This document shows positions 36,779 to 44,874 of a stretch of DNA of 64,000 nucleotides, piece by piece (within the stretch, counting starts at the first letter, position 1; each line of letters begins with the position of its first letter). The notes below the pieces were generated by a model. The model was not told the origin of the DNA and did not search any database. It worked only from the letters and a program-made list of their open reading frames with translations. Origin of the DNA: Nannocystis sp. RBIL2 (GTDB taxonomy: Bacteria; Myxococcota_A; Polyangia; Nannocystales; Nannocystaceae); the NCBI RefSeq assembly GCF_026626745.1, contig NZ_JAPNJW010000001.1, forward strand, positions 4,076,001 through 4,140,000, read 5' to 3'. Position numbers and translations under genes: made by a program.

Positions 36779-38221
36779 GGTGGTGCGAGAGGTCGCGCGC
36801 CGCGAGCGGGGGTGCTGCTGGCGGCGCTGGGTGTGGCGCTGGTCACGGGCTGCGCGGGGCGCCCGCCCGAGGAGCGCGGGCGGGCCGAGGCGGGGCCGGA
36901 GCAGGCGCCTGCGGATGAAGTGATCGGACAAGAACGTTCGGACATGTCCGATGCGCCAGCCGCGGGTGATGCTCGCGGCGCGACGGAGAAGACGGCAGAT
37001 CTCTCGGCCGGGACGTCGTCGGGGATTTTTTTTAATAATATGTCCGGAGGGACAGGTGCCTCCTCGGAGGACGTGCCCGCTGCGGTCGCCGGCGCTCCCC
37101 TGCCCTCGCCGCGGCCGATGCCGGCGGGTTACCTGGCGTTCTCGCGCGCGTGCGAGCCGAGCGAGCGGATCGTGGTGGCGGCGGTCGGCGACCTGCTGCT
37201 GCACCACGAGCTGCAGATCCAGGCGACCTCGGCGAAGCAGCGGTTCCGCGTGCTGTGGGAGAACGTCGAGGACCTGCTGGCCGCGGCCGACCTCGCGTAC
37301 GCGAACCTCGAGGTGCCGCTGGCGGCCGGGGTGCTGCGCTCGGGCGAGGAAGTGGCGGACCCGGGGCTGGTGTTCGACCGCAAGGTGTACACGGCGTACC
37401 CGCGCTTCAACGTCCACCCGTCACTGGCGCTCGACCTGGTGGCGAGCGGGATCGACGTGGTGTCGACCGCGAACAACCACGCGCTCGACCGCGGGGCGCT
37501 CGGGGTCGACAAGACGCTGGCGGCGCTCGACGCGGCCAAGCTGCCGCACACGGGGACGCGGGCGCGGGGCAAGGACGGGCCGTGGCACGCGGTGACGAAG
37601 GCGGGCTCGTTCACGGTGGCGTGGCTGGCCTGCACGCTGCACACGAACATGGTCGCCGACGAGGCCGGCCAGGTGCTGCGCTGCTTCGACTCGCCCACGG
37701 CGGTGGCCGACGCGGTGCGCGCTCTGGCGCGGACGCCGGGGATCGACGCGGTGATCGTGACGCCGCATTGGGGCAAGGAGTACGCGCCGACCGCGACCAA
37801 GCAGCAGACGGAGTTCGCCCGCCGTTGGGCCGAGGCGGGCGCGACGGCGATCGTCGGCAATCACCCGCACGTGCTGCAGCCGTGGGAGTCGATGACGACC
37901 AGCGACGGCCGCGAGGTGCTGGTCGCGTACTCGCTCGGCAACTTCGTCAGCCACCAGCCCGAGCTGCCCAAGCGGTCGACTGCGATCCTGTACTTCGGCC
38001 TCGGCCGCGCCGCGAAGGGGCCGGCGTTCGTCACCGGCGCGGGCTACGTGCCGGTCCACGTGCGCCAGACGGGGGATGAATTCTTCGCCGAGGCGATCGA
38101 TCGCGTCGGCGGCCCGGCCGACAGCCGCGCGCACATCGTCGCCAACTTCGGCGCGGCCAACCTGCTGGCCGCGGACAAGCCGATCGAGGTGACGCCGCAG
38201 TGCCAGCCGCCCCGCAAGTGA
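36776..38221 (+). CDS. CapA family lipoprotein (poly-gamma-glutamate/metallophosphatase-like)
   Basis: 481-aa lipoprotein: signal MGGARGRAPRAGVLLAALGV with lipobox VTGC. A low-complexity linker (about 25-120) carries two in-frame CATG-type repeats (36929 and 37039). The CapA/PGA_cap domain follows: RIVVAAVGDLLLHHELQIQ, LAYANLEVPL, VVSTANNHALDRG, VIVTPHWGKEY, IVGNHPHVLQPWE and YSLGNFVSHQ. These are the metal-binding residues of the calcineurin-like CapA fold. Members act in capsule or poly-gamma-glutamate export or as phosphatases; no capsule operon is nearby. The start codon lies inside a CATG array. Confidence 0.87.
   Translation: MGGARGRAPRAGVLLAALGVALVTGCAGRPPEERGRAEAGPEQAPADEVIGQERSDMSDAPAAGDARGATEKTADLSAGTSSGIFFNNMSGGTGASSEDVPAAVAGAPLPSPRPMPAGYLAFSRACEPSERIVVAAVGDLLLHHELQIQATSAKQRFRVLWENVEDLLAAADLAYANLEVPLAAGVLRSGEEVADPGLVFDRKVYTAYPRFNVHPSLALDLVASGIDVVSTANNHALDRGALGVDKTLAALDAAKLPHTGTRARGKDGPWHAVTKAGSFTVAWLACTLHTNMVADEAGQVLRCFDSPTAVADAVRALARTPGIDAVIVTPHWGKEYAPTATKQQTEFARRWAEAGATAIVGNHPHVLQPWESMTTSDGREVLVAYSLGNFVSHQPELPKRSTAILYFGLGRAAKGPAFVTGAGYVPVHVRQTGDEFFAEAIDRVGGPADSRAHIVANFGAANLLAADKPIEVTPQCQPPRK
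36929..36949. repeat. 14-bp CATG array in the CapA linker, two units
   Basis: CAAG 36929 and CATG 36943. CGGACATGTCCG is a 12-nt perfect palindrome. In frame in the linker. Confidence 0.6.
37039..37056. repeat. 14-bp CATG-type repeat in the CapA linker, two units
   Basis: TATG 37039 and CAGG 37053, preceded by an A/T-rich run (ATTTTTTTTAATAATATG) that encodes IFFNNM in a GC-rich gene. Confidence 0.55.
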
Positions 38222-38257
38222 TCGCAGGGCGGGCCGCGTCTGGGGCTCGCCCGCGCG

Positions 38258-39061
38258 TCAGACGATCGTGGTGCCGGCGAGGCCGGGCGGGCTCTTGGGG
38301 TACTCGAGGTCCATGCGCTCGAGGGTGCGGACGACGATGCGGGCGACCAGGTAGTTGCGGAACCACTTGCGGTCGGCGGGGATGATGTACCAGGGCGCGT
38401 CGTCGCTCGAGGTGCGGACGAAGATCTGCTGGTACACGCCGGTGAAGTCGTCCCAGGCGGCGCGCGCCTTGAGATCGTGCGGGTCGAACTTCCAGTGCTT
38501 GTCGGGGCTGTCGAGCCGCTCCTGCAGCCGCTTGCGCTGCTCGTCCTTGCTGATGTGGAGGAAGAACTTGAGCACGCAGGTGCCGGCGTCGTGCAGCAGC
38601 TCCTCGAAGCGGCGGACGTGATCGTAGCGCGGCTCGACGACGTGCTTCGGCAGCAACTTCTCCACCGTCGGGACCAGGATGTCCTCGTAGTGCGAGCGGT
38701 TGAAGATGGCGACCTGGCCGGCCGGCGGCACGTGGTGGTGGATCCGCCACAGGAAGTCGTGCGACCGCTCGAGCTCGTTCGGCGCCTTGAACGCCATGAC
38801 GTGGGTGCCGAGCGGGTTGAAGCCGCCGGCGACGTGCTTGATCGTGCCGTCCTTGCCGCTGGCGTCCCGGCCCTGCAAGATCAGCAGCAGCGACCGCGTG
38901 CGCTCGGCGTACAGCCGCTCCTGCAGGTCCTGCATGCGCGAGAGAAGGCCGGGCAGCTCGGCCTCGGCCTCGGACCGCTCGAGGCCCCCGTTGTCGTCGG
39001 GCTCGTACCCGCTGAGCTTGGCCCCACCCGCGCCGCGCACCCGGTAGTCGTCGAGATCCAT
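38258..39061 (-). CDS. ppk2: Polyphosphate kinase 2 family protein
   Basis: 267-aa PPK2-type enzyme that phosphorylates a nucleoside (di)phosphate from polyphosphate or the reverse. P-loop LLLILQGRDASGKDGTIKHV, lid and Walker B region AIFNRSHYEDILVP, and C-terminal YIIPADRKWFRNYLVARIV. Start MDLDDYRVRG at 39061; the open frame upstream to 39253 encodes array-derived sequence and is not used. Convergent with the CapA-like gene (36 bp). The substrate class cannot be fixed by eye. Confidence 0.92.
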   Translation of the reverse strand: MDLDDYRVRGAGGAKLSGYEPDDNGGLERSEAEAELPGLLSRMQDLQERLYAERTRSLLLILQGRDASGKDGTIKHVAGGFNPLGTHVMAFKAPNELERSHDFLWRIHHHVPPAGQVAIFNRSHYEDILVPTVEKLLPKHVVEPRYDHVRRFEELLHDAGTCVLKFFLHISKDEQRKRLQERLDSPDKHWKFDPHDLKARAAWDDFTGVYQQIFVRTSSDDAPWYIIPADRKWFRNYLVARIVVRTLERMDLEYPKSPPGLAGTTIV

Positions 39062-39146
39062 GGAGTGTTTCTTGCGCGATCGTCGGCGAATGTCCACCCG
39101 TCCGCAGGACCGCCCGCGCGCCGGGCGGAGCCGAGCGTGGGTATGG

Positions 39147-39236
39147 CATGTTCTTTGGGACATGTCGCAGATCGATGATGTCTCTTCGGGCATGCTCTGA
39201 GGGACATGCCCGAAAGAGCTGCCGAACATCGGCATG
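39147..39236. repeat. Two CATG arrays upstream of ppk2, seven units
   Basis: CATG 39147 and 39161. After a 16-bp step a second run follows: GATG 39177, CATG 39191, 39205, CTGC 39219 and CATG 39233, each 14 bp apart. It occupies most of the 255-bp gap between ppk2 and the proline-rich lipoprotein gene. Confidence 0.85.
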
Positions 39237-39316
39237 TGGGAGGAAGCCGTCACGACGCTGGAATTGGCGACGGCCGCCGCGTGGGAGCACGGGCGGCCGC
39301 AGACGAGCTGCCGGGG

Positions 39317-40876
39317 CTAGCGACGGCCGGCGCGCGGGGTCGGGCGCGGAGCGGTCGAGGGGCGCGGCGAGGACGGGCGCGGGGACGGGCGCGCCTCGGG
39401 ACGCGGGGACGGGGTCGGCCGCGACTCCGGCGGGCGCGGGGTCGGCCGCGGGCGCGACTCGGGCATCGGCGTGGGCCGCGACTCGGGCGGACGCGGGCGC
39501 GACTCGGGCACCGGACGCGGCTGCGGGCGCGGCTCGGGGCGCGGACGCGACTCGGGCTGCGGGCGTTCCGGGCGAGGGCCCGAGCCGGGCTCGAAGGGCC
39601 GCGGGGTCGGACGCGTGCTCGGACCGGGGTCAGGCCGCGGGCCCGGATCGGGACGCGTGCTCGGGCCGGGGTCCGGCCGCGTGCCGGGGTCCGGTCGCGG
39701 GCTGGGCCGCGGGATCGGGATCGGCCGGTCCGGGACCGTCGGGTCGGGCCGCGTGCCCGGGTCGGGCCGCGGGATCGGGATCGGCCGGTCCGGGCGCGTC
39801 GGGTCGGGCCGCGTGCCCGGGTCGGGCCGCGGGATCGGGATCGGCCGGTCCGGGCGCGTCGGGTCGGGCCGCGTGCCCGGGTCAGGCCGCGGGATCGGGA
39901 TCGGCCGGTCCGGACGCGTCGGGTCGGGCCGCGTGCCCGGATCGGGCCGCGGATCGGGGCGATCGGGCCGATCGGGGTCGGGGCCCCCCGGCACTGGCTG
40001 GGACGGATCGGGCCGGTCCGGGCGGTCAGGCAGCGGCTGGCCGCCGGGGCCGGGCACCGGGCGCGTGCCCGGAGGCGGGACCGGGATCGGCTGGCCGCCG
40101 GGACCCGGGACCGGCCGCGTGCTCGGCGGCGGGACCGGGACCGGCTGGCCGCCGGGGCCGGGCACGGGTCGGGTGCCCGGAGGGACAGGTTGAGGCATGG
40201 GCTGGCCGCCGGGGCCCGGCATCGGCCGCGTGCCCGGGTCCGGGTACGGCTGGTCCGGGTACGGGCGGTCCGGGTACGGGCGGCTCGGCGGGATCGGCAC
40301 GGGCCGGCCGCCGGGTCGCGGGTACGGGCGCATGCCGGGGCGCCCCGCGGGCACCGGCAGGACCGGGCGATAGCTGGTGTCGGCGTAGCTGTGGAAGCCG
40401 TCGGTGCGCGTGCCGCCCCAGTACCAGCCTGCCCCGTAGCAGCCGTCACCCCAGCTGAACTGGCGGGCCGGATAGGCCCCGTTCCACACGTAGATCAGCG
40501 CGGTGGGCGGGGTCCAGTAGTAGACCCACGTGTGCATCTCCGGGCTGAAGAACACGAGGTGGCCCTCGATGTTGTAGTAGGGCCGCCCGGCCCAGGAGAC
40601 CCGCGGGTACGAGTCGATGGGCATCGTCGACAGGTGGGTGTACTCGACCAGCTCGAGCTGCTGGCTGTCGTACATCTCGTAACCGACGACCACGCTGGAC
40701 CGGGTGCCGCACACCGACTCGCAAGTGCCAGTGCCGTAACCGTAGCCGCCGATCGTCTCCACCCGGGTGTCCCGGGCCTGGGGATAGACGCTGTAGTAGG
40801 TGCAGCCGGAGCCGCCGAGGAGCGCCGCGACGGCTATCGCGGCGAGCGAGAGGAACCGAAACCGAGAACCACTCAT
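39317..40876 (-). CDS. Proline-rich repeat lipoprotein
   Basis: Surface lipoprotein with lipobox GSGC (MSGSRFRFLSLAAIAVAALL) and a folded N-terminal part of about 170 residues rich in Tyr/Trp (TYYSVYPQARDTRV, MHTWVYYWTPPTALIYVWNG). About 330 residues of Pro/Arg/Asp/Gly repeats follow. The repeats are GGQPxPVPPPGTRPVPGP units, four near-identical 20-residue units (GTRPDPTRPDRPIPIPRPDP), then Pro/Arg/Glu/Ser runs. Probably a wall- or polysaccharide-binding extended stalk. Alternative starts at 40912 (AGAGG upstream) and 40924 exist; the last overlaps the preceding gene's stop as ATGA. It follows the PurA-like gene directly. Confidence 0.78.
   Translation of the reverse strand: MSGSRFRFLSLAAIAVAALLGGSGCTYYSVYPQARDTRVETIGGYGYGTGTCESVCGTRSSVVVGYEMYDSQQLELVEYTHLSTMPIDSYPRVSWAGRPYYNIEGHLVFFSPEMHTWVYYWTPPTALIYVWNGAYPARQFSWGDGCYGAGWYWGGTRTDGFHSYADTSYRPVLPVPAGRPGMRPYPRPGGRPVPIPPSRPYPDRPYPDQPYPDPGTRPMPGPGGQPMPQPVPPGTRPVPGPGGQPVPVPPPSTRPVPGPGGQPIPVPPPGTRPVPGPGGQPLPDRPDRPDPSQPVPGGPDPDRPDRPDPRPDPGTRPDPTRPDRPIPIPRPDPGTRPDPTRPDRPIPIPRPDPGTRPDPTRPDRPIPIPRPDPGTRPDPTVPDRPIPIPRPSPRPDPGTRPDPGPSTRPDPGPRPDPGPSTRPTPRPFEPGSGPRPERPQPESRPRPEPRPQPRPVPESRPRPPESRPTPMPESRPRPTPRPPESRPTPSPRPEARPSPRPSSPRPSTAPRPTPRAGRR
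39704..39953. repeat. 60-bp in-frame tandem repeat
   Basis: About four copies of a 60-bp unit (period exactly 60; for example TCGGCCGGTCCGGGCGCG starts at 39781 and 39841, with variants at 39721 and 39901), encoding the 20-residue Pro/Arg/Asp unit of the lipoprotein. The last copy is the most diverged. Confidence 0.85.
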
Positions 40877-40920
40877 AAGATGACCGACTCTCGAGAATGA
40901 AAAACTGTTCATGATCCTCT

Positions 40921-42348
40921 TCACTTCCCGGTCTCGTCGCCATCCGCGGATGCAGACTCACCTCGCTGGTCGTCCGCGCGCGGTCCCCAGGCAGTCGCGG
41001 CGATCGGGACGCCCACTTCGACGGCGACGAAGTCGAGGAATTCGCGGAGCTCTCGGCTGTCAGAGCCGCTCCAGCCGGGCAGCCGGTGCCACCGCGGACG
41101 CGCCTCCAGCAGCGCGCGGGTGGCCTCGGCGCGGGCTTCGAGGCTGCCCTCAGTCGGGGCGAAATCGCGCACGACTGCGCCGTTCTGCAAGATCCACGCG
41201 TCGCAGACGGAGATCTGCCGGCGACCGGCGAGGCGATCGAGGTGAGTGACGACGAGGCCGTCGACGCGACCGGCGATCGCCAGGCCGAGCCGGGCGGCGA
41301 CGAGGTCGAACCAGCCGACGCGCATCGGGCCCTGCCACGGACCGGGGAGGTTGTGCGGCTCGGGCAGGTCGAGCGCCGGGTCCTCGGCGACGAAGGGACC
41401 AGGGCCGTGGCGCGTGCCGTGGGCGCGCAGCACCCCGAGCCGGCGCAGCGGCGGCGCCGACGGGACCTCGGCGCACAGCGCCTGGGCCTGGGCGAAGGAG
41501 ACCGCCGACGGGGTGACGAAGGGGAAGAAGCCGCGGTCGGCGTCCAGCAGCGCGCCGTGGGCGCCCTCGAAGATGACCGCCGCGGAGTCGCGCTGCAGGG
41601 CCTCGCGCAGCTGCTCGCCCTCGTCCGTGTGCAGGCGCGCGGCGATCGCGAGGTAAGCGTCGGCGACGACATCGGCGAGGTCCCGGCGCGCGAGCTCGGC
41701 GACGAGCGGGGCGATCGCAGGCGCGGGCGCGGCCTCGGCGAGCTGCTCGGCGCGGTCGAGCTTGAGCAGCTGGATCTGCCGGAGCGCGCGGACCAGGCCG
41801 GCGCGGTCGCCGGTGAGCGCGCCGACGCGGAGGCACGGCGCGTGCGGGTTGTGAGCGTCGCGCCAGGCCGGGCCGACGCCGAGGCCGCAGCTGCCGTGAC
41901 GACCTGTCCCTCGGGACAGCTCTTCGATGCGGCCGAGCAAGCGGTGGAACGGGGTGACGACGGCGCAGCGGCGATCGACGACGAGGTCGGCCCACGGATC
42001 GACGAGGCCGGCCTCCTGCAAGGCCTCGGCCTCGCGGGCCAGCGCCAGCGGTTCGACGAGCATGAAGCGACCGAGGCAGCTGCGGGCCCCGGCGAGCGCG
42101 CCGGCGCCGAACTGGGCGAAGCAGTGGACGCGCCCCGCGGGGGTGACGACGTGGTGGGCCGCCTGCGGGCCGCCGTTGAAGCGGGTCACCAGCGGCCGGC
42201 GCCCGCGGGCCCGCACGCGGGCGAGCGCGTCGACGACGGCGCCCTTGCCCTCGTCGCCGAAGCCGAGGCCGAGGACGGCGACAGGTCCTTCGGGACAGGT
42301 TCTAAGTGCCAGGTCACCGCCCACGGACGCGTCGCGGCAGGCTGGCAC
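40921..42348 (-). CDS. Divergent adenylosuccinate synthetase-like protein
   Basis: PurA-superfamily GTPase, 475 aa. The P-loop VAVLGLGFGDEGKGAVVD retains the catalytic Asp and Lys. The IMP-loop region RFNGGPQAAHHVV keeps the catalytic His but differs from the RYQGG(H/N)NAGHT of housekeeping PurA. Further family blocks: AVIFEGAHGALLDADRG, GVLRAHGTRHGPGPF, PMRVGWFDLVAARLGLAI and DGLVVTHLDRLAGR. Because Asp is kept it does not look like the phage PurZ enzyme. The first about 22 residues (from GTG 42348; GTG 42324 is an alternative) are partly CATG/CAGG-array sequence. Probably a paralogue with an altered substrate, or a diverged PurA. Confidence 0.82.
   Translation of the reverse strand: MPACRDASVGGDLALRTCPEGPVAVLGLGFGDEGKGAVVDALARVRARGRRPLVTRFNGGPQAAHHVVTPAGRVHCFAQFGAGALAGARSCLGRFMLVEPLALAREAEALQEAGLVDPWADLVVDRRCAVVTPFHRLLGRIEELSRGTGRHGSCGLGVGPAWRDAHNPHAPCLRVGALTGDRAGLVRALRQIQLLKLDRAEQLAEAAPAPAIAPLVAELARRDLADVVADAYLAIAARLHTDEGEQLREALQRDSAAVIFEGAHGALLDADRGFFPFVTPSAVSFAQAQALCAEVPSAPPLRRLGVLRAHGTRHGPGPFVAEDPALDLPEPHNLPGPWQGPMRVGWFDLVAARLGLAIAGRVDGLVVTHLDRLAGRRQISVCDAWILQNGAVVRDFAPTEGSLEARAEATRALLEARPRWHRLPGWSGSDSRELREFLDFVAVEVGVPIAATAWGPRADDQRGESASADGDETGK
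41903..41920. repeat. 14-bp array in the PurA-like gene, two units
   Basis: CCTG 41903 and CAGC 41917. CTGTCCC-TC-GGGACAG is a perfect hairpin in frame (SRGTGRH). Confidence 0.55.
42282..42313. repeat. 14-bp CAGG array at the PurA-like N-terminus, three units
   Basis: CAGG at 42282, 42296 and 42310, exactly 14 bp apart; GTCC-TTCG-GGAC forms a UUCG hairpin. It codes for the N-terminal residues before the P-loop. Confidence 0.7.
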
Positions 42349-42429
42349 GAGGCGACCGCGACGGTCAAGCCGCCCGCCGCTGCGCGCGGATTCGGTGAGC
42401 GCGGCGGCGCCGCGGCGGCGATTGTGAAG

Positions 42430-42810
42430 CGCCCTTCAGCGCGGCGATGCGAGAGCGCATGGAGCGAGGGCCCGCTCTGGAGCTGTACTTCAGGCGGCGA
42501 CGCGAGAGTGGATCGGCCGCAGGCGAGGTCGAGGCCCACTCACGTGCTGTACTTCAGCGCGGCACGGGGGAGCGGGTCGAGGTCGAGACGCGCCGTGCTT
42601 CAGCCAGCGCGCGCGGTTCGAGATCGGGGCCTGCTCTGGCGCTGTACTTCACGCGACGACGCGAGAGTGGAGCGGCCACCGGCGAGGCCCGCTCACGCAC
42701 TGCACTTCAGCGCAGGCCGCGGGAGCGGTGCCAGGTCCAGGCTCGCTCACGCCGTACTCCGGCGGGAGCGAGTCGAGCATCGAAGTCCGCTCAGGCGCTG
42801 TACTTGAGCG
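42430..42810. repeat. Degenerate tandem array of a gene 3' end
   Basis: CTGTACTT (or a close variant) recurs at 42483, 42547, about 42595, 42642, 42700, 42753 and finally 42798, the last being inside the minus-strand ferritin-like gene (codons for KYS, stop TGA at 42791). Flanks such as GCTCTGGCGCTGTACTT match the true 3' end GCTCAGGCGCTGTACTT. The 442-bp gap 42349-42790 is therefore mostly diverged copies of the gene's terminus; no gene is seen in it. Confidence 0.75.
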
Positions 42811-43543
42811 TGCCGCCGACCACCAGCGCCGCATGTCTCTTGAGCCAGGTCGTCACCGTGTCGCGGTGGCGCAGCTCCTGGGCCAGCGGCTCGCGCAGCT
42901 TGTGCGCCAGGGCGGCCTCGCCGAAGTCGTCGGCGAGGCCGACGAGCTGCTCCCACGAGGCGCTGTCGACCAGCTCCGCGACGAGGTGAGCGTGGAGCGC
43001 CTGCGGCAAGGTCGTGCGCGGGTCGGACACGACCTGGACGATGCCGGCCAGCTCGACGCCGGCGAGGTCGGCCGAGGGCGTGACCGCAGTGGGGTCGGCG
43101 CCGAGGTTGATGAGGACGTCCTGCAGCATCGCGAAGTGATGCGCCTCGTCGGCGCGGAACTGCGCCAGCTCCTCGAGCGTGGGCCCGCGGTCCCAGCTGC
43201 CCTGGGCCTCGAGCTTGGCCATCAGCGCGTCGAACAGGCGCACCCCGGTGCGCTCGAACGCGAGGCGCTCGCCGAGCTTGTCGAGCAGCAGGTGGACCTT
43301 GTGCCGCCGCAGCAGCGCGCCGCCGGCGTTCTCGACCACCCGCAGGCTCGCCGGCGCCGGCATGTGGCCGATCAGGCCGACCTCGCCGGCGTACTGCCGC
43401 CGCACCTCCGCCAGCGCGCGCGCGCAGCCGGGCGAGCTCGGGGCGTCCCGCGCCCCCTCGACCACCGCGGGTCCGTCGGTCGGCGAGAGGTAGATGCCGG
43501 TGCGGTTGAGGGCCAGGTCGGTGGGTCGTCGGGCGCGGTTCAT
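42791..43543 (-). CDS. Ferritin-like domain protein (second of pair)
   Basis: 250-aa protein with predominantly helical pattern and ferritin-like Glu/His positions (LAQFRADEAHHFAMLQDVLI is the clearest; also EQLVGLADDFGEAALAHKL and RHRDTVTTWLKRHAAL). No signal peptide is obvious. Its ATG overlaps the stop of the upstream ferritin-like gene as ATGA, implying coupled synthesis and perhaps a complex. Its 3' end is the source of a degenerate downstream array, and a CATG 42832 / CAGG 42846 pair lies in its last helix. Role unknown. Confidence 0.75.
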   Translation of the reverse strand: MNRARRPTDLALNRTGIYLSPTDGPAVVEGARDAPSSPGCARALAEVRRQYAGEVGLIGHMPAPASLRVVENAGGALLRRHKVHLLLDKLGERLAFERTGVRLFDALMAKLEAQGSWDRGPTLEELAQFRADEAHHFAMLQDVLINLGADPTAVTPSADLAGVELAGIVQVVSDPRTTLPQALHAHLVAELVDSASWEQLVGLADDFGEAALAHKLREPLAQELRHRDTVTTWLKRHAALVVGGTLKYSA

Positions 43544-44745
43544 GATCCGGTCGCTTTCAGCGGGGGGAGGACGGAGGCGTCGCGGATCCGCGGGTCCGCG
43601 AGCTCGGTGCCGGGCGACCAGCGATAGCCGGCCGCCACGGTCTCGGACGGTGAGCCGTCGCGCTCCAGCTGGGCGCGATAGCTCTGGGTGGCCCGCGACT
43701 CGGCGTCGCGCGGCACGAACTCGGTGCCCGCGGCCCCGAGCTCGACCTCGGTAGCCAGGACCTCGCGGATGAACGCGCGCTCGCCGGTGAACTCGAGCGG
43801 CTCGGTGAAGCTCAGCGGCACGATCTCCGAGGCGTCGCGCATCTCGGTCTTCTCGTACAGCTCGCGGACGATCCGCAGGTGCTCGAGCTCGTAGGCGAGG
43901 AAGCGATCCCACACCGCCAGCACCCGCGGGTTCGTCTCCGAAGACAGGCAGCCCCAGTACAGGTAGACCTCGGCGGCCTCTTGCAACAGCCACCGCTCGA
44001 GCCAGGTCTCGGCCGGGTCGAGCAGCGACTCGCACTGTGTGACGTGCTGCTCCTTGACCGAGGCGAGCTCGGCGTAGAGCTGACGCGCCACCGGGTCGGC
44101 GAAGGTCGGGCCGACGTCGAGGTAGTGATCGCGGGCGTGGTAGGCGATGGCGCCGGCGATCCGCGCGTGCAGCTTGGTCGCCGGCGCGGTCGCGTAGCGG
44201 TCGTACCAGCGGCGCAGGTCGTCCTCCGGCGCGCGGTGCTGGGCCGAGGTCGGCCGGCCCGGGCGGATGTCGGTGTACGACTGGAGGATCGCGTTGGCGT
44301 CGCGGCCCTCGAGGCGGTCCATCAGCGCGGCCAGGCGGTAGAGGTGGTCGAAGTCCTCGAGCAGGCCGAGGCGCAGCGCCTGGGCCACGTACGGGTCGGG
44401 CTCGCAGCGGGCGATCTGCGCCCCGACCTCGACCGCGGCCTGGGCGACGGCGATCGAGCTCTCGAGCGGCGACTGATCGGCGGGCTGCAGCCAGCGCAGC
44501 AGCGTGGCCTGGTGGTGCTCGACGCGACGGATGTCGGCGAGGAGGAGCCGGTGCTCGGCGCCGAAGCGGACCGCCGCGTGCTGGAAGCGCACGGCGGCCT
44601 GCTCGACCGCGTGGCCGACGATCAGCCGGACGCGCGTGAAGGCCTCGTCGTCGAGCTTGCTGATCGGCTCGCGCACCAGGTCCTTCCACGTGAACACCTG
44701 ACGCGCGAGCGGGGTGCCATGCTCTCGCAGCAGATCGAGGGTCAT
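43540..44745 (-). CDS. Ferritin/rubrerythrin-like helical protein (first of pair)
   Basis: 401-aa helical protein with several E-x-x-H or EHH sites reminiscent of di-iron carboxylate proteins: IRRVEHHQATLLRWLQ, LYAELASVKEQHVTQCESLL, EAAEVYLYWGCLSS and FLAYELEHLRIVRELYEKTE. Start MTLDLLREHGTPLARQVFTW. It overlaps the second ferritin-like gene by 4 bp. I do not recognise a named family. A metal-dependent oxidase, catalase-like or storage role is possible but only inferred. Confidence 0.75.
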   Translation of the reverse strand: MTLDLLREHGTPLARQVFTWKDLVREPISKLDDEAFTRVRLIVGHAVEQAAVRFQHAAVRFGAEHRLLLADIRRVEHHQATLLRWLQPADQSPLESSIAVAQAAVEVGAQIARCEPDPYVAQALRLGLLEDFDHLYRLAALMDRLEGRDANAILQSYTDIRPGRPTSAQHRAPEDDLRRWYDRYATAPATKLHARIAGAIAYHARDHYLDVGPTFADPVARQLYAELASVKEQHVTQCESLLDPAETWLERWLLQEAAEVYLYWGCLSSETNPRVLAVWDRFLAYELEHLRIVRELYEKTEMRDASEIVPLSFTEPLEFTGERAFIREVLATEVELGAAGTEFVPRDAESRATQSYRAQLERDGSPSETVAAGYRWSPGTELADPRIRDASVLPPLKATGS

Positions 44746-44874
44746 GGCGAGAGGTGTGATCGGGACTGCGGCCGAGGCAAGCTCAGGCGCAGCGCCGACG
44801 GCGGGGGACGGCGCGAGCGGCGTAGCCCCGGCCCGCGGCAGAGCCGGCGAGCTCCGGCGAGGGCGACGCCGCGG

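Noticed and set aside
40921..42348. PurZ-like Z-genome enzyme
   Set aside because: PurZ lacks the catalytic Asp of PurA; here GDEGKG keeps it, and no phage genes are nearby.
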